64,000 nucleotides of DNA from contig CAXXPD010000003.1 of the NCBI GenBank assembly GCA_963666415.2, positions 1,674,001 through 1,738,000 on the forward strand. The letters are read 5' to 3'. The DNA is from Bin87 sp963666415 (GTDB lineage: Bacteria; Chloroflexota; Dehalococcoidia; Lucifugimonadales; UBA3495). The position numbers and the translations under genes are program-made. How positions within the stretch are numbered: the stretch's first letter is position 1; every line of letters starts with the position of its first letter. This document shows positions 1 through 9,294 of this stretch, one piece after another. Below the pieces are notes generated by a model, which worked only from the letters and a program-made list of their open reading frames with translations, searched no databases and was not told the DNA's origin.

Positions 1-1
1 T

Positions 2-901
2 GGCGAGATTCAGCGCCGTTCTTATCCGCAATCTCACGGCCGGCAGCAAGGTTGCGCGGGCTGGGAGTTTATCGTCGCGATGGACTTGCCCGGCAACGCA
101 CGGCGCACCGCTGAAGAGGCTGCCGAACTACTTACCGCCGAACCCTGTCCCACGGGAATCACGACCGACCTCATCATTGACAGCAGCCAGCTGGCGTTGC
201 AAATCCACGAATCCTGCGGCCACGCGGTCGAGCTGGATCGGGCGTTGGGTGACGAGGCTGCATTCGCGGGCACATCATTTTTGACACCCGACCTCCTGCA
301 CGGTTTCCGATATGGTTCCGAGCAGGTGAATATCACCGGAGACAGCACCAGTCCCACCGGGCTGGGCACATTCGGCTGGGACGACGAGGGTCTGCCGGCC
401 CAATCCACCGACATCATCCGCAACGGGGAATTCGTGGGCTACCTGATGTCCCGAGAGTCGGCAACCCGGCTGGGGTTGCCCTCCAACGGTTGTATGCGCG
501 CTGCATCGTGGAATCGCATACCGCTGATCCGCATGACGAACGTGAGCCTCTTGCCGGGTGAGTGGGCGCTTGACGACCTGATTGCTGACACGGACGACGG
601 CATCTACCTGGAGACCAATCGTTCCTGGTCAATCGACGACCGGCGCTACAATTTCCAGTTCGGCACCGAGGTGGGCCGGGAAATCAAACACGGCAAGCTG
701 GGCCGCCTGCTGCGCAATTGCACCTACACGGGAATCACACCGGAGTTCTGGCAAAGCTGCGACGCAATCTGCGGCCCGGCGAGCTGGCAACTTTGGGGAA
801 CGCCACGGTGCGGGAAGGGACAACCAGGCCAGATTGCGCACACCAGCCACGGCACTAGCCCGGCCCGTTTTCGCGACGTTCGCGTCGGAGTGATGGGTTA
901 G
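2..901 (+). CDS. tldD: TldD family metalloprotease, 5'-truncated by window edge
   Basis: The reading frame is open from base 2, so the gene starts outside the window; the ATG at 80 is internal. About 299 codons remain. The sequence contains HESCGH, the HExxxH zinc motif of the TldD subunit, followed by the family's conserved stretch GLGTFGWDDEG. TldD/TldE form a heterodimeric metalloprotease that degrades unfolded peptides and matures some modified peptides such as microcin B17. The TldE partner follows 22 bp downstream, supporting the assignment. The cytoplasmic substrate here is unknown. The last 60 or so residues, rich in Ser/Gly/His, look less conserved. Confidence 0.85.
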   Translation, partial: GEIQRRSYPQSHGRQQGCAGWEFIVAMDLPGNARRTAEEAAELLTAEPCPTGITTDLIIDSSQLALQIHESCGHAVELDRALGDEAAFAGTSFLTPDLLHGFRYGSEQVNITGDSTSPTGLGTFGWDDEGLPAQSTDIIRNGEFVGYLMSRESATRLGLPSNGCMRAASWNRIPLIRMTNVSLLPGEWALDDLIADTDDGIYLETNRSWSIDDRRYNFQFGTEVGREIKHGKLGRLLRNCTYTGITPEFWQSCDAICGPASWQLWGTPRCGKGQPGQIAHTSHGTSPARFRDVRVGVMG

Positions 902-923
902 GTACTTCCACCTGCTGATTGCC

Positions 924-2255
924 GTGCTGGGTCGGGACGAAATACGGTCTTTGTTGCGCGAGGCGCTACGCCACGCCGGGTCTGCCGACGCGGACATATA
1001 CGTGACCGCTTCAGAACAGGCTCTCACCCGTTTCGCCAACAACCGCATCCACCAGAATGTCTACCACGAAGACGCCATTGCCCACATCCGCGTTGCCAAC
1101 GGGAAACGCCAAGGGCGGGCCGTCACCAATAATATCTCCGCGAGCGGACTTGCCGACGCGGTGCGCCAGGCCGGTGAGCACGCTCGGTTGATGCCGGAAG
1201 ACGGGGACTTCCCGGGTCTGCCCGAACCGAACGCCGTTGCGCAAGTCCAGGCGTGCGATGCTGCAACCGTGTCGTGCGATCCTGACCAGCGCGCCGCCAT
1301 CGCCGGTCTGGTTTGCCAGAAAGCCGCCGACGCCAAGCTGGAAGCCGCCGGGTTCTGTCGCACCGGAGTTGCCGAACTGGCCGTGGTGAGTACCAGAGGC
1401 GCCGATGCCTACCACGCCGGCACGTTTGCCGGTTTGCTCATCACTGCGCGCGGAGACGATGCAACCGGCTGGTCAAAGGACGGGGGCGGTCGCATCAACG
1501 ACATCGACGCCGAATCCCTGGCCGAGGAAGCCATCGAAAAAGCGGTGCGCGGAAGCAACCCCCAACCACTGGAAACCGGCGATTATACGGTGGTGCTGGA
1601 ACATTACGCCGTTGACGATGTGCTGGAAGCGCTCAGCTCCTACGGCATGGGCGCGCAGATGGTGCAGGACCAACGCAGCTGGATGAACAGCGTTATGGGC
1701 GAGCCGGCCATGAGTCCCCTGGTGTCCATCTGGGACGATGGCGTCGACCCTGCCGGCTGGCCCGTGCCTTTCGACGCAGAGGGTGTGCCAAGGCAGCGGG
1801 TGGACATCGTAACGGAAGGTATCGTTCGCGGCCCAGTGCATAACAACTACACGGCCTCTAAAGCCGGCCTGGCGTCGACTGGACATCAGCGGGGCGCTAC
1901 GGGCGGGCCGGCTGCCACCAACCTTTTCATGGCGGGTGGCGACCGCAGTACCGAGCAACTCATAGCATCGGTGGAGCGGGGGATCTACGTTACGCGCTTT
2001 TACTACACCCGCCTGGCCCGCAGCCGAGGGTGCGTTATGACGGGCATGACGCGAGACGGTACGTTCCTGATTGAAAACGGCGAATTGACCACGCCAATCA
2101 AGAATCTGCGGTTCACCCAGGGATACGTAGATGCGCTGGCCGGCTGCCTGGGTCTGTCCAACCAACCCCAACTGAACCTGAACGAAGCGGGTGTTGCGGT
2201 GCGGGTGCCAGCCGCGTCCCTCGCCAGTTGGCGGTTCACCGGGCAGACGGTCTGA
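924..2255 (+). CDS. tldE: TldE/PmbA family subunit of the TldD-TldE protease
   Basis: 443-residue protein of the normal length for the PmbA/TldE branch. It lacks the HExxxH motif found in the preceding gene, as expected for the non-catalytic TldE subunit. The family signature region around GVPRQRVDIVTEGIVRGPVH and the C-terminal TGMTRDGTFLIENGE segment are clear. The GTG at 924 is the first start in frame, 22 bp after the tldD stop, so the two are probably co-transcribed and translationally coupled. No partner peptide gene was recognised nearby. The next genes are on the opposite strand. Confidence 0.85.
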   Translation: MLGRDEIRSLLREALRHAGSADADIYVTASEQALTRFANNRIHQNVYHEDAIAHIRVANGKRQGRAVTNNISASGLADAVRQAGEHARLMPEDGDFPGLPEPNAVAQVQACDAATVSCDPDQRAAIAGLVCQKAADAKLEAAGFCRTGVAELAVVSTRGADAYHAGTFAGLLITARGDDATGWSKDGGGRINDIDAESLAEEAIEKAVRGSNPQPLETGDYTVVLEHYAVDDVLEALSSYGMGAQMVQDQRSWMNSVMGEPAMSPLVSIWDDGVDPAGWPVPFDAEGVPRQRVDIVTEGIVRGPVHNNYTASKAGLASTGHQRGATGGPAATNLFMAGGDRSTEQLIASVERGIYVTRFYYTRLARSRGCVMTGMTRDGTFLIENGELTTPIKNLRFTQGYVDALAGCLGLSNQPQLNLNEAGVAVRVPAASLASWRFTGQTV

Positions 2256-2298
2256 ACCGACGCCCGGCAATTCCGTCCAAATCGCTAAACTACCGGGA

Positions 2299-3471
2299 CT
2301 AATCCGGCCGGCCGAAAATGGCTACGGAGCAGGTGAAGGAACCCGGCCGTCCACCCAGGTTGTGGGTGATTCCAAGGTCGGCCTTCTGCAGCTGGCGACC
2401 GCCGGCCTTGCCCTGAATCTGCTTGTACACCTCGTAGATCATGCGGATGCCGCTGGCGCCGATCGGGTGTCCAAAGCATTTCAGGCCACCGTCGGTATTT
2501 ACCGGCAGATCGCCTTCCAGTGAGAACGACCCGTTGGCGACGTCGGCGCTGGCTTGACCTCGGGGACTAAAGCCCAAGTCTTCCATGATGATTAGCTCGG
2601 TGATGGTGAAGCAGTCATGCACCATCGCCATGTCAATTTCAGCGCGCGGCTCGGCAATACCCGCCTCGGAATAGGCGGCCTGGCTGGCGCGCACCGTTTC
2701 CGGAAAATGGGTGAAATCCCAGTCGTTTCGGAGCACCCCAAACGCACCCACCGCCAAACCCAACCCCTTGACCAGGATGTAATCATCCCGCAAAGTTTTG
2801 GCAATCTCAGGCGTGGTGATGATTGCAGCGGCAGCGCCGTCGCTGACGCCACAGCAGTCGTACAAACCCAGCGGCCACGCAATCATGGGGGCGTTGATAA
2901 TCTGGTCCTCGCTGACCTCACGCTGGAAGTGCGCCTTTGAGTTTAACGTGCCATTGTGATGGTTTTTGGACGCAATCTGGGCCAGCGTCCGTTTCCCATC
3001 ATCATAGTCGATGCCGTATTGGTGGAAATAGCGGGTGGCAGCCATGGCGAACTGAGCCGGCGGAGGCGTCGGCGGTTCCACATCTGCCCCGGGCCCGGCG
3101 GCGATGGCCAACCCGGAGAAACCACTGTCCTTGAGCTTTTCCACACCCATCGCCAGCACAATGTCGTAGACGCCGGCGGCTACGGCGTAGCAGGCGTTGC
3201 GGAAGGCATCGGTGGCGGTGGCGCAGGCGTTTTCGACGCGGGTGATGGGGATGTAGTCCAGTTTCAACGCCTCGGCCAGGGGTTGACCGGTGCGGAAGCT
3301 GCTGACGGTGCCCAACCAGGCGGCCTGGATGTCTTCCGACCCCAACCCGGCATCCTCGTAGGCTTCGTAGGCGGCCTCGACCATCAGGTCGCCGGCCGAG
3401 GCATCCCAGCGTTCACCGAAGCGGGTGCATCCCATTCCCACCACGGCAACTCGATCTCGTATTCCGGGCAT
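2299..3471 (-). CDS. Thiolase-like acyl-CoA acetyltransferase (SCP2-thiolase type)
   Basis: 390 residues with the thiolase fold. The nucleophilic cysteine lies in NACATATDAF (Cys83), the distal histidine in GHPIGASG (His335) and another conserved histidine in MVHDCFTITE (His285). It would make or cleave 3-ketoacyl-CoA. Starts at ATG with a GAGGAG ribosome-binding site. It lies 14 bp downstream of the HMG-CoA-synthase-like/DUF35 fusion, so the two form an operon. In archaea (Methanothermococcus) thiolase, HMG-CoA synthase and a DUF35 protein form one complex that channels acetoacetyl-CoA; the same three modules occur here in two genes. Which acyl-CoA it uses cannot be told. Confidence 0.85.
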   Translation of the reverse strand: MPGIRDRVAVVGMGCTRFGERWDASAGDLMVEAAYEAYEDAGLGSEDIQAAWLGTVSSFRTGQPLAEALKLDYIPITRVENACATATDAFRNACYAVAAGVYDIVLAMGVEKLKDSGFSGLAIAAGPGADVEPPTPPPAQFAMAATRYFHQYGIDYDDGKRTLAQIASKNHHNGTLNSKAHFQREVSEDQIINAPMIAWPLGLYDCCGVSDGAAAAIITTPEIAKTLRDDYILVKGLGLAVGAFGVLRNDWDFTHFPETVRASQAAYSEAGIAEPRAEIDMAMVHDCFTITELIIMEDLGFSPRGQASADVANGSFSLEGDLPVNTDGGLKCFGHPIGASGIRMIYEVYKQIQGKAGGRQLQKADLGITHNLGGRPGSFTCSVAIFGRPD

Positions 3472-3485
3472 ATCTAACTCCTCAG

Positions 3486-4919
3486 TCAGGCGGCAGCGCC
3501 CACGTGGGCCAGCCTTCGTTGGGGTATCGCTTTCCAGTAGTAATTGTGGATACCGTTGACCACACGCAGCTTTCGGAAACTCATCTCGACTGGCAGTCCC
3601 ACCCGCACTTCGTCAAGGTCTCGGTCGGTCATCATGCACAACAGGCGCCCGCCGATGTCAAAATCTACCACCACCACGACCAGCGGAGTGTCGACGGCGC
3701 CGGCGATGTGGTCCATCGAGTAGGTAAAGACTTCGCCCGGCCGGTCGCTCAGTCGAACCGCTTCGGAATCATCCACGCGGCGGCATTCTACACAGACGCG
3801 CTGCGCCGGATACTGCACGTAGCCACAAGCTCGACAACGCCCGCCGTACAGGCGCACGTTTTTGTCTCCTTCCCGCCACAACGCCGATACCGACGGCGCA
3901 GCGGGCGCCGGTCGGCGCGCTGCGTCGTCAGTCGTCCACACGTCACGCCAGCGGGCGTAGGTTTCGTAACTGCCCAAGATCAGCTTGCTATCAACCCACC
4001 CGGCTACACCCATCGTCGGACGTTGTGCCAAGGTGATGGCCGCGGTGGTTCGGAACCCGAGCACGTCGCTGCCGTCCCCGTAGGACACCACCAACAGCAA
4101 TTCGTTCGGGCCGGCGGATTCCAGCGCTGCCGCCAGCAACATCGTTGAGAAGGCTGCGCCCGTATTGCCCACCATCCCGAACCCGGCCGGCTGCACCTGC
4201 TCATCGTTGAACCCCAACTGGCGGGCCAGCCGGGAGTGTCGCCGGGCGTCGGGAGCGTACAGGGCAACCCTGCTCACATCGGCCGGCGCAACGCCGAAGC
4301 GGTCGCAGAAACCGGACACGGCTTCCGGCACAATGCGTTCGATCCCCTCTTCGGTCGCGAACCGGTCTTCCCAGGTGCGGACGAAAGCATCGCCGGGCGC
4401 GCGCCAGGTGTCCAGCATATTGTCGGTAATGGAATAGCTGCCGACCGATTCCGCAATCACTCCCTCAGCCGCTACGATGAAGGCAACCGCGCCGTCACCC
4501 GACGACCGTTCCGTGTCGCCGCGAGGCGGCCCCTGCCGGCTATCGGCGGCCACGACCAACACCTCGGTTGCGCTGCCGGCGGCCACGGCGTCCAATGCCG
4601 CCTTCAGGGCGCTGGTGCCCGCGCGCAGGACGTCGGTGATGTCCGCGGCGAAAATGTCCCGTCGCAAATCCAGAGCCGCGGCCACGATGGCGGCGCACTG
4701 CTTCTCAGCATAAGGGGGCGTCGTGGTTGCAAAGATGATGCCGTCGATTGCGTTCCGGTCGCGGTCGCCCAGGCAATCGGAACCGGCGGCCACGGCCATC
4801 GTCACGCTATCTTCATCGAAATTGGCGACGGATCGCTCCTGGCGAGAGTTCCAGCCCTCAGTGCCCGCTCCCAATCGGAAGCGAGGGATATAGGCGCCGT
4901 AAGCAGCGATTCCGACCAA
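3486..4919 (-). CDS. HMG-CoA-synthase-like domain fused to DUF35 (zinc ribbon + OB fold)
   Basis: 477 residues. Residues 1-330 resemble HMG-CoA synthase/KAS III, ending with GMVGNTGAAFS, the usual GN region. Residues 345-470 are DUF35, with zinc ligands at Cys362, Cys365, Cys376 and Cys379 followed by an OB fold. In the family the nucleophilic Cys precedes an AGT motif; here that region reads DVLRAGT, so Leu98 (codon CTG) takes its place. The histidine motif HxPN reads YAPD. The domain is therefore probably not a condensing enzyme as it stands. TTG start with a GGGGAGG site. First gene of an operon with the thiolase. Confidence 0.8.
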   Translation of the reverse strand: MVGIAAYGAYIPRFRLGAGTEGWNSRQERSVANFDEDSVTMAVAAGSDCLGDRDRNAIDGIIFATTTPPYAEKQCAAIVAAALDLRRDIFAADITDVLRAGTSALKAALDAVAAGSATEVLVVAADSRQGPPRGDTERSSGDGAVAFIVAAEGVIAESVGSYSITDNMLDTWRAPGDAFVRTWEDRFATEEGIERIVPEAVSGFCDRFGVAPADVSRVALYAPDARRHSRLARQLGFNDEQVQPAGFGMVGNTGAAFSTMLLAAALESAGPNELLLVVSYGDGSDVLGFRTTAAITLAQRPTMGVAGWVDSKLILGSYETYARWRDVWTTDDAARRPAPAAPSVSALWREGDKNVRLYGGRCRACGYVQYPAQRVCVECRRVDDSEAVRLSDRPGEVFTYSMDHIAGAVDTPLVVVVVDFDIGGRLLCMMTDRDLDEVRVGLPVEMSFRKLRVVNGIHNYYWKAIPQRRLAHVGAAA

Positions 4920-5086
4920 TTTAGCCTCCCCGGGTAAGTGCTCACCGTCCGAACGATGCTATCAGCGCGCGCAACTGAGTGTCAACGCGCGCCGATGCCC
5001 CGGCGATGCTGTGCCGTGGCCGCACCGATCCGTCGCGCAACCGGGGGTGCGCCGTGGTTACAACGGGGGATGGAGAGTCGCTATGC

Positions 5087-5092
5087 TACAAT
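5087..5092 (+). promoter_or_regulatory. -10 hexamer TACAAT directly before the S41 peptidase start
   Basis: TACAAT ends 6 bp before the ATG at 5099. A start site 7 nt after the hexamer would fall on or next to that ATG, so the mRNA may be leaderless. No good -35 hexamer is visible. Confidence 0.4.
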
Positions 5093-5098
5093 GCGCCG

Positions 5099-6307
5099 AT
5101 GTTTGCGCGCCCTTTCACCAGCCGGTTGATTCCGATCACGCTGTTGTCGTTTGCGGCGCTGGTTTTCGTACTTGCGGCCGGCTGCATTCTCGGAAATGGG
5201 GAGCCGACTATACCGGAGGCGGCCCAGGACCTTCCTCCCGAACTGGCCCGCGTCGTGGAGGCGTATCGCATTCTGCTGGATGAGCACGTTGACCACCGAA
5301 CGCTAACATCGGAGCAAATGTCCGATGGAGCCATCCGCGGGCTGTTGACGGCGCTGAACGACCCGCACGCGTCCTACCTGAGCGCCGAGCAATACGCCAG
5401 CGAGCAGGAAGGTTATCGGGGGTTTTTCGAAGGGATCGGCGCCCAGGTTACGCTCACCGAAGCCGGTCTGACCGTCATCGCGCCCATACCCGGTGCGCCC
5501 GCCGAAGCCGCCGGCATCCTTCCGGGCGACCTGATTCTGGAGGTAGACGGGGAGAACATCGAGGGTCTCACGCTCGTCGAGGCGGTGAACCTGATCCGGG
5601 GCCCGGGCGGAACCGAGGTAATCCTGTTGGTGCACCACGTTGGCAGTAATGAGAACGTCAGTATCACCGTAACCCGTGGACGCATTCCCATTGACAGCGT
5701 TGCGTTCAAGATGCTGGGCAACGGGGTCGGGCATCTCTGGGTCTACGGTTTCTCCAACACGACGGAGGACGAAGTGCGCGGGGCGCTCGATGAGTTTGCC
5801 GCCGCCAACGGCACTGCACTGGTTCTGGACCTGCGAAACAATCCCGGCGGGCTGCTTCACGTTGTCATCAGTGTGGCAGATCTGTTCCTGGACGGCGGCT
5901 CCGTGCTGTATGAAGTTGATGCGGCGGGCGACCGCACCGATTACGATTCCAACCGGCGCGGTCCCGGCGTCGATATGCCGATGGTGGTGATGGTGAACCA
6001 GTTTTCAGCCAGCGCCAGCGAAATCCTGGCCGGCGCCATTAAAACCAACGACCGGGCGCTGGTGGTTGGCGCCACGACCTTCGGTAAGGGCAGCGTCAAC
6101 ATCACCCGCCTGCTGTCAGACGGTTCCGCCATCTACTTCTCGATCCGACGCTGGTACCTGCCCGACGGCACCCAAATAGAGGGGCAGGGCGTAACACCGA
6201 ACATAGAAATCGTGTCGGACGTGCTACAGCTGCCCATCGACCTCGCCGACGACCCCGCTTTGCAGGAGGCTATCGTTATCCTGAACAGTCGAGTCATGTC
6301 GCAATAA
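5099..6307 (+). CDS. S41 family C-terminal processing peptidase, lipoprotein
   Basis: 402 residues from the ATG at 5099. This start was chosen because it gives a clean lipoprotein signal (basic N-terminus, hydrophobic core, LAAGC with Cys29); upstream ATG/GTG codons would add an unrelated tail. A PDZ domain spans roughly residues 95-175. The catalytic domain has NQFSASASEIL (catalytic serine near residue 303) and TTFGKGSV (lysine near 327), the Ser/Lys dyad of CtpA/Prc proteases. It should act outside the membrane, trimming C-termini of exported proteins. Followed by smpB about 100 bp later. Confidence 0.88.
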   Translation: MFARPFTSRLIPITLLSFAALVFVLAAGCILGNGEPTIPEAAQDLPPELARVVEAYRILLDEHVDHRTLTSEQMSDGAIRGLLTALNDPHASYLSAEQYASEQEGYRGFFEGIGAQVTLTEAGLTVIAPIPGAPAEAAGILPGDLILEVDGENIEGLTLVEAVNLIRGPGGTEVILLVHHVGSNENVSITVTRGRIPIDSVAFKMLGNGVGHLWVYGFSNTTEDEVRGALDEFAAANGTALVLDLRNNPGGLLHVVISVADLFLDGGSVLYEVDAAGDRTDYDSNRRGPGVDMPMVVMVNQFSASASEILAGAIKTNDRALVVGATTFGKGSVNITRLLSDGSAIYFSIRRWYLPDGTQIEGQGVTPNIEIVSDVLQLPIDLADDPALQEAIVILNSRVMSQ

Positions 6308-6404
6308 CTGGTACGCAATGGCTTGCCGAAATGGCTTACAATAAAGAACAGGTGAACGTACAACGACCCATCGGGAACGAACAGTCCCGATACCTAAGAA
6401 TCTG

Positions 6405-6911
6405 ATGGCCAGGAAAAACCGCAACAGCAAGAAAAACGCCAAAACCGCGACCAACGGCGATAATCGTCAGGTCGCGGTGAACCGCAAGGCGCTGCACGAT
6501 TATGAAATCCTGGAGCGGGTTGAGGCCGGCCTGGTGCTGACTGGCACTGAGATAAAATCGATACGCGCCGGCAAAGTCGACCTGCGGGATGCTTACGCGC
6601 GGTCACAAAACGGCGAACTGTGGCTGCACGGCGTCCATATCGCACCGTATGATGCGGCGAGCTACCTGAATCACGAACCACGGCGTCCTCGCAAAGTCCT
6701 GCTACACCGTGCCCAAATAAATGACCTGGCGTTGCAGGCTGCCCAGAAAGGATTGACCCTGACTCCATTGCGGATGTATCTGAAAAACCACTACGCCAAA
6801 GTGGAATTGGGCTTGGGCCGGGGCAAACGTCAGTACGACAAACGTCGCACCATGATTGAGCGGGAGCGGGAACGGGATGCGCGCCAGGCAGTCAAGCAGT
6901 GGCGGGAGTAG
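6405..6911 (+). CDS. smpB: SsrA-binding protein SmpB
   Basis: 168 residues with the SmpB OB-fold signatures: LTGTEIKSIRAGKVDL and the C-terminal KKRQYDKR-type basic tail (here GKRQYDKRRTMIERER). SmpB brings tmRNA to stalled ribosomes for trans-translation. The N-terminal 20 residues are Lys/Asn/Arg rich and extra to the core. A TACAAT -10-like hexamer lies at 6337-6342. The tmRNA gene itself is not next to it in this window. Confidence 0.95.
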   Translation: MARKNRNSKKNAKTATNGDNRQVAVNRKALHDYEILERVEAGLVLTGTEIKSIRAGKVDLRDAYARSQNGELWLHGVHIAPYDAASYLNHEPRRPRKVLLHRAQINDLALQAAQKGLTLTPLRMYLKNHYAKVELGLGRGKRQYDKRRTMIERERERDARQAVKQWRE

Positions 6912-7514
6912 CATACTGGCGTAACCTCCGGCTACCTCGAAGCGGGCGTAACCGACCTTGATAGGGCCGGCACGCTTGGTCGGCCAGTGGTTGGGAGTGG
7001 CGCTGCTCATTTACCTGCTTATCGTTGCCGTGGCATTGATTGGCCGGGGCTCCGGTGTTGCCGTCGGCGGGCGGGCCGAAGATCTGTTTATCCTGGCGAG
7101 CAACCCATACATGGGCTTGGTGGTCGGTGTCATGGCCACCGCTCTGGTGCAGTCGTCCAGCACCGTTACGTCGATCATCGTCGGGCTGGTCGCCGGCGGT
7201 ATGCCCGTGGTGATTGCAGTGCCAATCGTAATGGGGGCAAACGTGGGCACCACCATCACCAATACGTTGGTGAGTCTGGGCCACGTCGCGGACGAGGATG
7301 GATTCCGGAGGGCCTTCGCCGCCGCCACCGTGCACGATTTCTTCAACCTGCTGAGCATCGCAATCTTCCTGCCGCTGGAATTAACGCTGCACATCCTGGA
7401 ACGGTCCGCGTTAATTCTGGGAACGTTTTTGCTGGGCGACGGCGCCTACCAGCAGGATTCCCTGAACTTCGTGGGCGCCGCGACGGAACCGCTTGTCAAC
7501 TTCATCGCCTGGTC

Positions 7515-8967
7515 GTAACTGTTCAGACTTGGTGAAGTAAATTGGCCGAAGGCGGGTTGCCGAACGCTGGCACGGGTGGCGGTGGTTATGTCATATAGAG
7601 GGAGTGGATACCGAGAGTGACCTGACCACCGCCAGTCGCGATGTTCTCATCACCATCATCGTGCAGCAACAGGCGGTCATTGCCGAGTTGCAGGTGATGA
7701 TTGTACGGCTGGAGCGGCGGGTTGCCGAACTGGAAGGCCAGGCGAAACCGGGCGGCCCGCCCCGAATGCCCGGCCTCAAGTCCAGTTCGGGCCGCCCGCC
7801 GCCAGCGCAGCAGCAGCCCAGCAAGCAGCGACGCCACGGCTTCGCCCGCCGGCGCATGACACCGACCCATCGGGTGGAGCACGTGGTGGAGAGCTGTCCC
7901 GATTGCGGGACGCACCTGACTGGCGGCTGGGTCCAGCGCACCCGGGAAGTCATCGAGTTGCCGGTGGTTCCGGTGCAAGTCACCGAGCATGTCTGCATCG
8001 CCAGGACCTGCCCAGCGTGTCGACGCCGCTGCATACCCCCAGCACAACTGGACGGCGTGGCACTGGGGCGCCAACGCCTGGGCGTCAACGTGCTCAGCCG
8101 CATCGCCACGTTGCGGGAAGAAGGGCGCCTGCCGATCCGCAGCATCCAGTGGTATCTGCGCACCGTCCATCAGCTGCGCCTCAGCGTGGGGGCCATCGTG
8201 AGCGCCATTCACCAGACCGCGCAACAGGCCCAACCAGCGGTGGCCGCGATCCTGGACCGCATCCGCGCCAGCCCAGTGGTCCACGCCGACGAAACCGGCT
8301 GGCGTCAAAATGGGAACAACGGTTACGTCTGGACTTTCAGCACCCCCACCGAACGCTACTTCCTGCGGCGGGGTCGAGGCAAGGCGGTGGTGGACGAGGC
8401 GCTGAGCGAGTCGTTCTCCGGAGTGCTGGTCAGCGATTTCTACGCCGCCTACCACCATTACGATGGCCCCCAGCAACGGTGCTGGGCCCACCTGTTGCGG
8501 GATATCCACGACCTGGTGGCGCTCTACCCCAAGGACACCGCGCTGGCCCAGTGGGCCGCGGCAGTCCATCAGCTCTATGTCGAGGCCAGGTCTTTCACCC
8601 ATCCTCAGGCACAACGACGGCGCACCGCTCAACTGGCCTGGGAGCGGCAGCTGCTGGTCATCTGCCAGCCCTTCCTGGCTGACCCGCTAGCTCTGCAGGG
8701 CCGGCTGTGCCGGCGCATCGAGCGCCACATCAAGGAACTCTTCGTCTTCGTGGCCGAACCGGACGTGCCGTCGGACAACAACCCCGCCGAGCGCAGCCTG
8801 CGCCATGTGGTTATCAGCCGCAAGATCAGCGGGGGCACCCGGTCGGAACGTGGTACCGAGAGCAAGATGACGCTGGCATCGGTCTTCGGCACCTGGCGCG
8901 CACGAGGCCTGAACCCCCTCGCCGCCTGCCGCCAACTGCTCACTTCCCCTCAAATCTGAACAGTTAC
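7515..8967 (+). mobile_element. IS66-family element, copy 1 (single-ORF type)
   Basis: 1453 bp, bounded by inverted ends GTAACTGTTCAGACTTG (left) and the complement GTAACTGTTCAGATTTG (right). It is flanked by an exact 8-bp duplication GCCTGGTC at 7507-7514 and 8968-8975, the size typical of IS66. Only the large transposase gene is present, without tnpA/tnpB, as in the ISBst12 subgroup. Inserted in the Na+/Pi transporter in the same direction. Confidence 0.93.
7604..8959 (+). CDS. IS66-family transposase
   Basis: 451 residues. An N-terminal coiled segment is followed by a zinc-binding region (CPDCG, then CPACRRRC). The DDE catalytic core follows, with VVHADETGW, VLVSDFYAAYHHYDG and the glutamate in NNPAERSLRH. 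The start is a GTG; copies 2 and 3 use ATG. It is clearly diverged from copies 2 and 3 while sharing the same architecture. Confidence 0.93.
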   Translation: MDTESDLTTASRDVLITIIVQQQAVIAELQVMIVRLERRVAELEGQAKPGGPPRMPGLKSSSGRPPPAQQQPSKQRRHGFARRRMTPTHRVEHVVESCPDCGTHLTGGWVQRTREVIELPVVPVQVTEHVCIARTCPACRRRCIPPAQLDGVALGRQRLGVNVLSRIATLREEGRLPIRSIQWYLRTVHQLRLSVGAIVSAIHQTAQQAQPAVAAILDRIRASPVVHADETGWRQNGNNGYVWTFSTPTERYFLRRGRGKAVVDEALSESFSGVLVSDFYAAYHHYDGPQQRCWAHLLRDIHDLVALYPKDTALAQWAAAVHQLYVEARSFTHPQAQRRRTAQLAWERQLLVICQPFLADPLALQGRLCRRIERHIKELFVFVAEPDVPSDNNPAERSLRHVVISRKISGGTRSERGTESKMTLASVFGTWRARGLNPLAACRQLLTSPQI

Positions 8968-9294
8968 GCCTGGTCGGTGCGTTTGGTTCCCCGGCCCTAC
9001 GACGGTATTCTCATGATTGCGTGCGGAGTGGCGCTGATTCTGGTGACCATCACTCTGATCAGTCGGGTGCTTCGACGACTGATGGTCGGGAGGGTAGAAA
9101 GGGTGGTGCACAACAGTTTGAGACGTGGGCCGATGGCCGGCATAGCGGCTGGTACCGCAATAACGGTCGTGGTCCAGTCGTCGTCGACTACCACCAGCCT
9201 GATCGTGCCACTGGCTGGAGCCGGTTTGTTCGGGTTGGCGCAGGTGTATCCCTTCACGCTGGGCGCTAATATCGGCACCTGCGTCACGGCATTG

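Noticed and set aside
2191..2523. Plus-strand open frame over the thiolase 3' end
   Set aside because: Shadow frame of the thiolase and tldE genes without domain or start signals.
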